DNA of 64,000 nucleotides from Epsilonproteobacteria bacterium UBA4036 (GTDB lineage Bacteria > Campylobacterota > Campylobacteria > Campylobacterales > Arcobacteraceae), in contig DGAG01000015.1 of the NCBI GenBank assembly GCA_002382325.1, positions 1 to 64,000 of the forward strand, given 5' to 3'. The notes under the pieces were generated by a model. It had not been told where the DNA came from and searched no databases. It was given only the letters and a program-made list of their open reading frames with translations. Of the stretch, positions 17,193-25,510 are shown one piece after another. A program made the translations under genes and the position numbers. Numbering within the stretch: position 1 is the first letter of the stretch; every line of letters starts with the position of its first letter.

Positions 17193-17492
17193 TTACAGCC
17201 TTTGTTGTGCTAAATCAATAATCTCATTGATTTTTGCAAGGTCTTTACGCTTAATCCAAGCATCTATTCCAAAATTCTTAAAGGCATCATAATCGCTTTC
17301 ATCATCAATAATCGCAATAGAAATAAAGTCTGAGGCACACGCATCTGCTTTATTTTCTTCATAATCAAAAATGGAGTTAATGTCTAAAATAACAACATTT
17401 CCTTCACCACTGTGATTTTGTCCAAAAACCTCTACTGTGTTCTTTGAGTCAATTAAGCTCTTATCAATATCACAAAAAGTAACTATGTTCAT
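17193..17492 (-). CDS. Hypothetical protein, possibly a degenerate receiver-like domain, 99 residues
   Basis: Not recognised as a named family. The ATG at 17492 follows GGGGAAACA, whereas a longer frame from 17546 has no site. Alternating hydrophobic strands (NIVTFCD, NVVILDIN, FISIAIIDD) followed by GIDAWIKRKDL suggest a small alpha/beta fold like a CheY receiver, with the lysine of WIKRKDL at the usual place of the receiver Lys. The phospho-acceptor context is not convincing. It is 57 bp behind hslU and couples directly into tatD. Confidence 0.7.
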   Translation of the reverse strand: MNIVTFCDIDKSLIDSKNTVEVFGQNHSGEGNVVILDINSIFDYEENKADACASDFISIAIIDDESDYDAFKNFGIDAWIKRKDLAKINEIIDLAQQRL

Positions 17493-17549
17493 TGTTTCCC
17501 CAATCGAATTAAAATAATATTGGATAATTGTATCAAAAAAATTCAAAAA

Positions 17550-18878
17550 CTACAAAATATATCGAGCCGTATCTTCATGTTCTGCAATATTTTCTAATTT
17601 TTCATACACCAATTCTCTTGAAACCTCGATGGTTTCACCACTTCGTTCATTGGCATCAAAACTGATATCTTCTAATACTTTTTCAATTACCGTATGCAAT
17701 CGTCTTGCTCCAATGTCTTCTGCTTTACTGTTTGCTGTTACACTTAAGTGAGCAAATGCTTTAATGGCATCATCACTGAAGGTTAATGTCACTCCCTCAA
17801 CTTTAAGTAAGGCTTGATACTGTTTAAGTAAAGAGTTTTTGGTATTGGTTAAAATTTGGTACAAGGCCTCTTCATCCAAAGGATTTAATTCCACTCGTAA
17901 AGGAAATCGTCCTTGCAATTCAGGCAATAAATCACTTGGTTTACTCACATGAAATGCCCCTGCAGCTATAAATAAAATATGGTCCGTTTTAACTTGTCCA
18001 AATTTTGTGTTCACGGTACTGCCCTCAACAATGGGAAGTAAATCGCGTTGAACACCTTCTTTACTGGGGTCTTGATTTTGATTACTTTTTCCTGAAGCAA
18101 TTTTATCAATTTCATCTAAAAAAATAATTCCTCCATCTTGAGCACGTTTAAGTGCTTCAAGTTTGATGGATTCATGGTCAAGAAGTTTTTCACTGGCAAC
18201 ACCGCGTAAAAGCAGTTTGGCATCTTTAATGGTGACTTCTTTTTTAACTTTATCTTTTCCAAGCCCACTGAGCATTTGATTTAAGCTCTCTTGTACCGAA
18301 GAAAAATCAACGGGACTGCCTGAATCAATAATTTCAACACTGGTACGTTTAGGCACTTCTATTTCTATCTTTTTTTCATCAAGCTCACCGCTTAAGACTT
18401 TTTCTTCCATTTTATTATAACTTCGAATAAACGACTCTTGGGCTTCTTGAGTGGCCGTTTTAGGCAAAGGAGGAACCAGTTTTTCTACAATTTGACGGAT
18501 AACTTCTGAATCAATATTCTCTTGTATCTTCTCTTCGTACTCTTTGGTAACTAACGCAATGGATTCATACACCAAATCACGAATCATAGACTCTACATCT
18601 CGTCCAACAAATCCTACTTCAGTGTATTTACTGGCTTCAACTTTCACAAAAGGTAAGTTCATCATTTTAGCAAGACGTCTGGCAATTTCTGTTTTTCCAA
18701 CACCCGTACTTCCAATCATCAAAATATTTTTAGGCATAATCTCTTCTTGCAACTCTTGCGGAAGTTGCATTCTTCGATAACGATTTCGTAAAGCCAAAGC
18801 AATGGTTTTTTTGGCATCATTTTGTCCAATAATATAATCATCAAGATATTTAACAATCTCTTTAGGCGTTAAATTCAT
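17550..18878 (-). CDS. hslU: ATP-dependent protease ATPase subunit HslU
   Basis: A 442-residue AAA+ unfoldase that feeds substrates to HslV. Walker A is GSTGVGKT at 56-63, Walker B GGIIFLDEID near 250, sensor and pore segments are standard (KYTEVGFVGRDVE near 85-97), and the C-terminus YIL-type tail that docks into HslV is present (DTARYIL). It follows hslV by 5 bp. Confidence 0.97.
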   Translation of the reverse strand: MNLTPKEIVKYLDDYIIGQNDAKKTIALALRNRYRRMQLPQELQEEIMPKNILMIGSTGVGKTEIARRLAKMMNLPFVKVEASKYTEVGFVGRDVESMIRDLVYESIALVTKEYEEKIQENIDSEVIRQIVEKLVPPLPKTATQEAQESFIRSYNKMEEKVLSGELDEKKIEIEVPKRTSVEIIDSGSPVDFSSVQESLNQMLSGLGKDKVKKEVTIKDAKLLLRGVASEKLLDHESIKLEALKRAQDGGIIFLDEIDKIASGKSNQNQDPSKEGVQRDLLPIVEGSTVNTKFGQVKTDHILFIAAGAFHVSKPSDLLPELQGRFPLRVELNPLDEEALYQILTNTKNSLLKQYQALLKVEGVTLTFSDDAIKAFAHLSVTANSKAEDIGARRLHTVIEKVLEDISFDANERSGETIEVSRELVYEKLENIAEHEDTARYIL

Positions 18879-18883
18879 ATAGG

Positions 18884-19420
18884 TTATTCCTCAATTTTCA
18901 ATATTTTAATATTTTGATTGGTATAAATACAAAGCTCTCCGGCAATCATTAATGATTCTTTGACTAACTCTTCTTCATCCATTTTTGCATGTTTATACAA
19001 AGCACGTGCGGCACTAATCGCATAATTTCCACCACTTCCAATGGCAGCAATTTTCCCGTCTTCTGGTTCAACCACATCGCCTGTTCCACTTAAAATAAAA
19101 ATATGCTCTTTGTTTAAAACAATCATCATTGCTTCAAGTTGTCGCAAAAGTTTATCTTTTCTCCAGGCTTTTGAAAAAGCGATAACGGCTTTAAGCAAAT
19201 CCCCTTTGGTTTGTTCTAAATTGGATTCAAACATATCAAATAAATTAAAAGCATCGGCGGTACTTCCTGCAAAACCAGCCAAAATTTGCCCCTTATACAG
19301 TGTTCGAATTTTTGTAGCATTGCCTTTTAAAACGGTGTTTCCAAAGGTTACTTGCCCATCGCCACCAATAACAGCTTTGTTTTCCCCTTTATACGCCAAT
19401 ATGGTTGTTGCATCAAACAT
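18884..19420 (-). CDS. hslV: ATP-dependent protease peptidase subunit HslV
   Basis: A 178-residue Ntn-hydrolase, the proteolytic double ring of HslUV. The catalytic threonine is exposed by removal of a propeptide: the protein begins MFDATTILAY, three residues longer than the usual MTT start, a form also seen in Helicobacter. Further marks are AVIGGDGQVTFGNTVLKGNA and GFAGSTADAFNLFD. The start is 8 bp after rplI. Confidence 0.96.
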   Translation of the reverse strand: MFDATTILAYKGENKAVIGGDGQVTFGNTVLKGNATKIRTLYKGQILAGFAGSTADAFNLFDMFESNLEQTKGDLLKAVIAFSKAWRKDKLLRQLEAMMIVLNKEHIFILSGTGDVVEPEDGKIAAIGSGGNYAISAARALYKHAKMDEEELVKESLMIAGELCIYTNQNIKILKIEE

Positions 19421-19428
19421 AATTTTGC

Positions 19429-19878
19429 CTATACTTCTGCAATAATATCAACTTTGATGGTGGCGTGAATACCATGCCCGAGTTTACAATCGACGTTAAA
19501 AATACCCACGGTTTTAATTTTAGTTTCCAAATGAATCTGTTTTTTATCCACTTCAATCGATAATTGTTCAACTAACGCTTCACTGATCTCTTTATTGGTC
19601 ACTGAACCTATTAAATGTCCATTGGCACCCACTTTATGCTTAATGGTTAATTTTGAAGCTTCAATGGTTGTTGCAATCTCTTTGGCTTTTTCTATTTCTG
19701 CCGCTTCTTGTTCTGCTTTTTTTCGCTCGTGTGCTTTATGTTTGTTTAACACTTCTGTCGTCGCGTGCAAAGCAAATCCTTTGCCGATTAAAAAATTCTT
19801 TCCATATCCATCTTTTACTTCATGCACTTCACCGGTTTTTCCTAAACCTTTAACATCTTTTATTAATAATACTTTCAT
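19429..19878 (-). CDS. rplI: 50S ribosomal protein L9
   Basis: A 149-residue L9 with N-terminal signature KVLLIKDVKGLGKTGEVHEVKDGYGKN.. (only in part quoted), a central lysine/glutamate-rich connecting helix (about 45-75) and the C-terminal rRNA-binding domain with KVGANGHLIGSVTNKEI. It heads the 13-gene minus-strand run to 10953. A TAAAAT -10 candidate lies at 19908-19913 and the start has TGGAGTTATT as ribosome binding site. Confidence 0.97.
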   Translation of the reverse strand: MKVLLIKDVKGLGKTGEVHEVKDGYGKNFLIGKGFALHATTEVLNKHKAHERKKAEQEAAEIEKAKEIATTIEASKLTIKHKVGANGHLIGSVTNKEISEALVEQLSIEVDKKQIHLETKIKTVGIFNVDCKLGHGIHATIKVDIIAEV

Positions 19879-19907
19879 AATAACTCCATACTGTTTAAAT
19901 GGGGTGT

Positions 19908-19913
19908 ATTTTA
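19908..19913 (-). promoter_or_regulatory. Candidate -10 box of the rplI-to-acetyltransferase run
   Basis: On the minus strand TAAAAT lies 30 bp before the rplI ATG, in a TTGTAAAATAC context. The same few bases read TACAAT on the + strand (19912-19917), so the element may serve both directions. No clear -35 box. Confidence 0.45.
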
Positions 19914-19959
19914 CAATAAATAGTAAAAAATAAAGTTAAAGGAGGCGTTTAATGAAGAA

Positions 19960-19992
19960 GTAAAAGAAAAATTCTACCCAAAAGTTTGGGTA
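19960..19992 (-). terminator. Terminator of the recombinase-like gene
   Basis: The palindrome TACCCAAAAGTTTGGGTA (19975-19992) is followed, in the minus direction, by a U-rich stretch (GAATTTTTCTTTTA), 10 bp after the stop of the gene at 20002. Confidence 0.7.
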
Positions 19993-20001
19993 AAATTACG
20001 T

Positions 20002-20652
20002 TCAACTGGCGATATCCTCTTCATAAGAAGCATCATCAACTTTGACACGAATATTTCGTTTTTTAACATAATTATTCAATCCAATGTGGTTGTTATATCC
20101 TAAAAGTTTTGCAATTTTTCGTACAGACAATCCCACACTTAAAAGCTCTTCTATTTTATCTCGTTGTTTATCAAACTTCGATTTTTGAATAGTTCCTTTG
20201 GGTTTTCCCAAATGAATACCTTCAACTTTTTTAGCATTTAACGCCTCTTTGGTTCGTAAACTCATTAGCTCTTTTTCTAAATTAATGGTCATATTAATCA
20301 CACCTAAAATCATTTGTGTGAGCATATCTTGATCATCAATTAAATCCAAATTTTGATTAACCGAAATCACACGAACTTTTTTCTTTAAAAGATACTTTAA
20401 AATCTCTAAAATCACTTCCGTTGTTCGTCCAAATACATTTAAATCTGAGACAATAACCGTACACGATTGTGTGCAGCTTTTTAATAAGTTAATAATATTT
20501 TCTTCCTCTTTAGGAAAATTAACCTCTATTTCTATTTGTTCATCCAATTCAATATTGCTCTTTTTGAGATACTTCTCAATGGCGTTTTTTTGTGACTCAA
20601 CGTATTTGGCATTGTATTTATTAACTCGTACAAAACTGACTGTTTTTGCCAT
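20002..20652 (-). CDS. Serine recombinase/resolvase-like protein lacking the catalytic serine
   Basis: A 216-residue protein with the resolvase layout: N-terminal domain of about 140 residues, an EKELMSLRTKEALNAKK helix (about 125-145), GIHLGKPKGT hinge and a C-terminal helix-turn-helix (IEELLSVGLSVRKIAKLLGY near 167-186). In active enzymes the first strand reads YxRVS; here it is FVRVN, with Asn in place of the nucleophilic serine. The DRLxR motif reads LNVFGR, keeping only the last arginine. It is therefore probably not a recombinase but may bind DNA. It has its own promoter region, an AAAAGGAAAATT site, and a terminator after it; no inverted repeats of a mobile element are visible. Confidence 0.8.
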   Translation of the reverse strand: MAKTVSFVRVNKYNAKYVESQKNAIEKYLKKSNIELDEQIEIEVNFPKEEENIINLLKSCTQSCTVIVSDLNVFGRTTEVILEILKYLLKKKVRVISVNQNLDLIDDQDMLTQMILGVINMTINLEKELMSLRTKEALNAKKVEGIHLGKPKGTIQKSKFDKQRDKIEELLSVGLSVRKIAKLLGYNNHIGLNNYVKKRNIRVKVDDASYEEDIAS

Positions 20653-20900
20653 GATAATTTTCCTTTTACAAAATGTACTATAATTTTAATATTTATTTTA
20701 CATTTTATTTAATTTTAAACTATTATAGTTATACAGAATGTTAGCATTATATAATTTAAACTAAACTTAAGAAAAGCCTATAAATGCCGACTTCTTAAAA
20801 GAATTTTTTAATCCAAGCTTTTTCATGCTTCTACGGCTTGAAATAAAAGTTATTTTTTGATAAAATCCCTCATATTTTAAACCCAAAAAAGGTTTGCTTT

Positions 20901-21449
20901 TTGAAACTCATTGTTGCAATAACAGGTGCAAGTGGTGTAAACTTGGGCCTTAAATTCTTAGAAAAACTTCCACACCACATCGATACCTATGTTGTGTTCA
21001 CTAAAAGTGCAAAATTGGCACTCAAATTAGAGAACAACACGTCTGTAAAAGAGATAAAACGCGACAATATTACGATTTTCAAAGAGTCTCAAATTGGAGC
21101 ATCCATTGCTTCGGGTTCTTTTGGTGCGGATGCCATGATTATTCTTCCTTGTTCTATGAACACGTTGGCAAAATGTGCAGTGGGAATTGCAGATAATTTA
21201 ATTACTCGAGCTTTTAGTGTTATGCTTAAAGAAAAGCGAACGGTTATACTCTCTCCCAGAGAAATGCCCTACAGTACCATCGCTTTAGAAAATATGCACA
21301 AACTTTCAACGATGAATGTTACAATAGCACCCCCTATATTGGGTTATTATTCACAACAAGAGAGTTTAAAAGATATGGAAAAATTTATTATTGGGAAACT
21401 CTTTGATTTGCTCAAAATTGAAAATAATTTATACAAAAGATGGGAATAA
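20901..21449 (+). CDS. ubiX: Flavin prenyltransferase UbiX
   Basis: A 182-residue flavoprotein-fold enzyme joining dimethylallyl phosphate to FMN to make the prenylated-FMN cofactor of UbiD-type decarboxylases in quinone synthesis. It begins with the FMN-binding ITGASGVNLG at 7-16, with the SGSFGADAMIILPCSMNTLAKCAVGIADNL region (quoted in part: ILPCSMNTLAK) and LSPREMPYS. TTG start at 20901 with AAAAAAGG upstream. First gene of a seven-gene + strand run. Confidence 0.94.
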   Translation: MKLIVAITGASGVNLGLKFLEKLPHHIDTYVVFTKSAKLALKLENNTSVKEIKRDNITIFKESQIGASIASGSFGADAMIILPCSMNTLAKCAVGIADNLITRAFSVMLKEKRTVILSPREMPYSTIALENMHKLSTMNVTIAPPILGYYSQQESLKDMEKFIIGKLFDLLKIENNLYKRWE

Positions 21450-21451
21450 TA

Positions 21452-21946
21452 ATGCAAAATACCAACCCTACCCTCATAACTTCCTATAAACGAGCTATTT
21501 ACAGTGGTACGTTTGACCCTATTACCAATGGGCATATGGATATTATTAAACGCGCTGCCAAAATTTTTGATGAAGTTATCATTGCGGTAGCAAAAAGCGA
21601 ACGAAAAGCCCCTATGTTTTCGCATGAAAAAAGAGTTTTATTTGCCCAAGTAGCTACTAAAGATATAACAGGAGTGAGTGTTTTAGGTTTTGATACATTA
21701 TTAGTAGATTTAGCCAGTAAACTTGAAGTTAATACCATTATTCGAGGGCTTCGAGCCGTTTCTGATTTTGAATATGAATTACAAATGGGCTATGCAAACT
21801 CTTCAATTAACAAAAAAATTGAAACCTTGTATTTGATGCCCACATTGGAAAATGCCTTTGTCTCTTCAACCATTGTACGAGAGATTATCTTATTTAAGGG
21901 TAAATACGACCACTTAATCCCAAAGGAAATTATCGAATGTATGTAG
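21452..21946 (+). CDS. coaD: Pantetheine-phosphate adenylyltransferase
   Basis: A 164-residue cytosolic enzyme of the penultimate coenzyme A step, transferring AMP to 4'-phosphopantetheine. The nucleotidyltransferase motif is GTFDPITNGH at 19-28 and the C-terminal SSTIVRE motif is near 133. The ATG at 21452 has GGGAATAAT as ribosome binding site and lies 2 bp after ubiX; an in-frame ATG at 21440 lies inside ubiX and lacks a site. Confidence 0.96.
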   Translation: MQNTNPTLITSYKRAIYSGTFDPITNGHMDIIKRAAKIFDEVIIAVAKSERKAPMFSHEKRVLFAQVATKDITGVSVLGFDTLLVDLASKLEVNTIIRGLRAVSDFEYELQMGYANSSINKKIETLYLMPTLENAFVSSTIVREIILFKGKYDHLIPKEIIECM

Positions 21947-22503
21947 TAATTGAAGGCATTGATACAGCAGGAAAATCAACTCAATTGGATTTACTTAAAA
22001 GCCATCATCCCGATGCTGTGTTTACCAAAGAACCAGGGGGCACAGCCATTGGACAAAAACTAAGAGCCATGGCTTTAAATGCAGAAGCGCAATCAAACAT
22101 TGCTGAAATGTTTCTGTTTTTGGCAGATAGAGCAGAACATATCCACGAAGTGATACTTCCTAATATCCATAAAATGATTATCAGTGACAGAAGTATGATA
22201 AGTGGCATAGCGTATGCTTCAAGTATCCCTTATGAAATTGTAACGACATTAAATTTAATTGCCACATCAAACACGTTACCAACGCATGTTATTTTATTGG
22301 AATTAAGCAAAGAAGAGTTGACATACAGACTCTCACAAAAACAAAACGATGGAATTGAAGCGCGAGGTATTGACTATTTATTAGACATCCAACAACGCAT
22401 GAAAAAAACGATAGAACTTTTAAATATTAACCATCTTTATATTGATGCCAGTTTAAGCATCAAAGAGATTTCAGAACAAATTGAGGAATTTATTAATGAG
22501 TAA
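21937..22503 (+). CDS. tmk: Thymidylate kinase
   Basis: A 188-residue dTMP kinase. The P-loop reads GIDTAGKST at 7-15, followed by the substrate segment TKEPGGTAIGQKLR and the DRSMISGIAYA motif near 87-97. The lid region is short. It overlaps coaD by 10 bp and hisS by 8 bp, so the three are translated together. Confidence 0.95.
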   Translation: MYVVIEGIDTAGKSTQLDLLKSHHPDAVFTKEPGGTAIGQKLRAMALNAEAQSNIAEMFLFLADRAEHIHEVILPNIHKMIISDRSMISGIAYASSIPYEIVTTLNLIATSNTLPTHVILLELSKEELTYRLSQKQNDGIEARGIDYLLDIQQRMKKTIELLNINHLYIDASLSIKEISEQIEEFINE

Positions 22504-23713
22504 TATTCAAAGCCTAAGAGGCATGAAAGATATATTAAACCAAGAGAGTGAACGTTTTACTTATTTTATAGAAAATGCATCAAGAATTGCAAAAAATTAC
22601 GGTTACAGCTACATTGAAACCCCTATTTTAGAAGAGACCGCGCTATTTAAGCGAAGCGTGGGTGAAAGCAGTGATATTGTCAACAAAGAGATGTATCAGT
22701 TTATTGATAAAGGGGATAATGACGTTTGTTTACGACCCGAAGGAACCGCAGGAGTCGTACGAAGTTTTGTACAAAATAAATTTGACCGTGCCGGTGGGGT
22801 ATACAAATTTTATTACTATGGTTCAATGTTTCGTTATGAACGTCCACAAAAAGGAAGACTCAGACAATTTCACCAATTTGGGTGTGAATCATTTGGTGAA
22901 ACCAGTATTTATGAAGATGTCAACATTATTTGTATGATCAAAGACATTTTCGATTTTTTTGGCATCAAATTTAAATTGTTACTGAATTCATTGGGATGCG
23001 ATGAGTGTATGCCAAGCTATAAAACTAACTTAGTAGAACACTTAAATCACCTTCGAGACGACCTTTGTGAAGATTGCAACAGAAGAATCCAAACCAACCC
23101 CATTCGAGTGTTGGATTGTAAAAATGAAACCTGTAAAACCCTTTTGGTTGATGCACCAAAAATCACGCACAATTTGTGTTCAAATTGTGATACCAACTTT
23201 GAAGCATTGAAAGCCATTTTAACCGCCAATAACATTGCTTTTGAAATTGATACCAATTTGGTGCGAGGATTGGATTATTATACGCAAACAGCATTTGAGT
23301 TTGTAAGCGACGAAATTGGCGCACAAAGCGCTATTGCAGGAGGAGGACGATACGATAAACTCGTGGAGTTTCTTGGAGGTCGTGCCACTCCTGCTGTGGG
23401 ATTTGCCATAGGTATTGAGCGAGTTTGGGAGCTGATAAAAATAAAAGAGAGTAAAAAAGAGTATTATTACTTTGGAGCATTGAATGAAGAAGCGTTACCC
23501 ACTCTTTTTTCATTGGCTTTGAAAAAAAGGAAAGAAGAGAAGTGTTATGTTGAATATGCCCCAAGAGGCTTTAATAAACATTTTAAAATCGCTGAAAAAC
23601 TTAATGCAACCGTTATGATTTTAATGGGAGAAAATGAGTTACAAACTCAAACAATCACACTGAAAAATCTTCAAACAAAAGAAGAAAAAACTATCTTGAT
23701 AAAGGAATTTTAA
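22496..23713 (+). CDS. hisS: Histidyl-tRNA synthetase
   Basis: A 405-residue class II aminoacyl-tRNA synthetase. It shows motif 1 in the N-terminal domain, motif 2 around FYYYGSMFRYERPQKGRLRQFHQFG, written in part as MFRYERPQKGRLRQ near 108-121, the histidine signature LVRGLDYYTQTAFE, motif 3 near the end of the core (GFAIGIERV) and the short anticodon-binding domain. It also has a CxxC pair cluster at about 185-235. The ATG at 22496 follows GAGG; an upstream ATG at 22481 lies within tmk. Confidence 0.96.
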   Translation: MSNIQSLRGMKDILNQESERFTYFIENASRIAKNYGYSYIETPILEETALFKRSVGESSDIVNKEMYQFIDKGDNDVCLRPEGTAGVVRSFVQNKFDRAGGVYKFYYYGSMFRYERPQKGRLRQFHQFGCESFGETSIYEDVNIICMIKDIFDFFGIKFKLLLNSLGCDECMPSYKTNLVEHLNHLRDDLCEDCNRRIQTNPIRVLDCKNETCKTLLVDAPKITHNLCSNCDTNFEALKAILTANNIAFEIDTNLVRGLDYYTQTAFEFVSDEIGAQSAIAGGGRYDKLVEFLGGRATPAVGFAIGIERVWELIKIKESKKEYYYFGALNEEALPTLFSLALKKRKEEKCYVEYAPRGFNKHFKIAEKLNATVMILMGENELQTQTITLKNLQTKEEKTILIKEF

Positions 23714-23715
23714 TA

Positions 23716-25509
23716 TTGGAAACATATGGTATCGACATCTGGGGTGAGAATAATTTTATTATTGAAAATGGCTTAGTTAAAGTTAATCATGCATCAAAAC
23801 CTGCGTTAATTAATTTGGTGAAAGAAATACGAGAACAAGACTACAAAGGTCCTTTGTTGTTGCGATTTCCACACTTAACTCAATTGCAAATTGATAAACT
23901 TTTTAATCTGTATGAAAATGCCATTAAAGAGTACAACTATCAAGGAAAATTTAATGCCGTTTTTCCTTTGAAAGTCAATCAACTGCCTAACTTTTTACAT
24001 CCATTGATTGAATCGGGAAAAAAATACAATTATGGATTAGAAGCAGGAAGTAAAGCCGAACTGTTTATTGCCATGACTTATAATAAAACCGCTCCTATTA
24101 CGGTCAATGGATTTAAAGACAAAGAGATGATTCACTTGGGATTTATTGCCAAAAAAATGGGACATAATATTACGTTAATTATTGAAGGGTTAAACGAACT
24201 TGAAATTATTTTAGAAGTTGCACGTGAGACCAAATTAGTGTGTCCTAATATTGGATTAAGAGTACGATTGTTTAATCAAGGCGGCGGTGTTTGGGCAAAA
24301 AGTGGTGGAATTGACTCTAAATTTGGATTGAGTTCTACGGAAATTTTAGAAGCGTATGAAATGTTAAAAAAGAACAAATTGAGTGGTTATTTAACGATGA
24401 TTCATTTTCATATTGGTTCTTCAATGACCAACATTAAACCCCTTAAAAAAGCGCTAAAAGAGTCTGGCCATATCTATGCTGAGCTGAAAAATTTAGGAGC
24501 TAAAAACTTAAAAGCCATTAACATTGGTGGCGGGTTAGCGGTTGAATACTCACAATTCAAAAAAAGTATCAACTACTCCATGCAAGAGTTTGCCAATGAT
24601 GTTATTTTTACTTTAAAAAACATTGCCAAACAAAAAAATGTTGATGAACCCGATATTTTCACCGAATCTGGTCGATTTATTGCAGCAAACTCGACGGTAC
24701 TTATCACGCCCGTACTGGAACTTTTTTCAGCAGAGTATGAAGCCAACAACTTACGACTTAAAGAGATTAATCCTCCCTTAATTGAGGAGTTAAACTCTCT
24801 ATACAACGACATTAACTCTAAAATGGCATTGGAATATATGCACGATTCAATTGACCACTTAGAATCATTGTTGAAGCTTTTTGACTTAGGGTATATTGAT
24901 TTACAAGACCGTTCAAATGCTGAGATTTTAACTCATTTGATTATTAAAAAAGCTATTTCATTTTTAGAAATTGATGACTTTGAAGAGATTAAACGTATTG
25001 ACAATAAAATTCAAGAAAAGTACTTGTTGAACTTCTCAATTTTCCAATCCTTACCTGATTTTTGGGGGATTGCGCAAGAGTTTCCTGTCATGCCTATTAC
25101 ACACTTAAACAGAAAACCCACACGAAGTGCGAGTTTGTGGGATATTACATGTGACAGTGATGGAGAAATTCCATTTAATCCTAAAAAACCTCTTTATTTA
25201 CATGACGTCAATTTGGAAAAAGAGGAGTACTATTTAGCCTTTTTCTTAGTGGGAGCTTATCAGGATATTTTAGGCATGAAACACAACCTTTTTTCTCATC
25301 CAACTGAGATTAATATTGTCTTTGAAGATGGCAATATGAAACTTGAAAAAATTTGTGAATCACAAAAAATCATTGATATTCTTGAAGATATTGACTATGA
25401 TACCGATGAAATTCGAAACATTCTTTACGCCAACGTCGATAAAGAGACTTATGAAATTTTAGATAAATATTTAAATGACAACAACTATTTAAAAACAACT
25501 TGGAGTTAA
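23716..25509 (+). CDS. speA: Biosynthetic arginine decarboxylase
   Basis: A 597-residue PLP enzyme making agmatine from arginine for polyamine synthesis. It has the alanine-racemase-like barrel with the PLP lysine K86 in FPLKVNQ, the glycine-rich AINIGGGLAVEYS phosphate-binding segment near 278, and the catalytic cysteine region SLWDITCDSDGE near 475. It is slightly shorter than enteric SpeA. The TTG start at 23716 is 2 bp after hisS with AAAGGA upstream. Confidence 0.94.
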   Translation: METYGIDIWGENNFIIENGLVKVNHASKPALINLVKEIREQDYKGPLLLRFPHLTQLQIDKLFNLYENAIKEYNYQGKFNAVFPLKVNQLPNFLHPLIESGKKYNYGLEAGSKAELFIAMTYNKTAPITVNGFKDKEMIHLGFIAKKMGHNITLIIEGLNELEIILEVARETKLVCPNIGLRVRLFNQGGGVWAKSGGIDSKFGLSSTEILEAYEMLKKNKLSGYLTMIHFHIGSSMTNIKPLKKALKESGHIYAELKNLGAKNLKAINIGGGLAVEYSQFKKSINYSMQEFANDVIFTLKNIAKQKNVDEPDIFTESGRFIAANSTVLITPVLELFSAEYEANNLRLKEINPPLIEELNSLYNDINSKMALEYMHDSIDHLESLLKLFDLGYIDLQDRSNAEILTHLIIKKAISFLEIDDFEEIKRIDNKIQEKYLLNFSIFQSLPDFWGIAQEFPVMPITHLNRKPTRSASLWDITCDSDGEIPFNPKKPLYLHDVNLEKEEYYLAFFLVGAYQDILGMKHNLFSHPTEINIVFEDGNMKLEKICESQKIIDILEDIDYDTDEIRNILYANVDKETYEILDKYLNDNNYLKTTWS

Positions 25510-25510
25510 T

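Noticed and set aside
19041..19445. Open frame of 134 codons on the + strand across hslV
   Set aside because: It is wholly antisense to hslV, has no ribosome binding site and encodes a sequence typical of a reverse-frame shadow.
20002..20652. Insertion sequence or integrative element around the recombinase-like gene
   Set aside because: No terminal inverted repeats, direct repeats, cargo or tRNA target nearby, and the active-site serine is missing.
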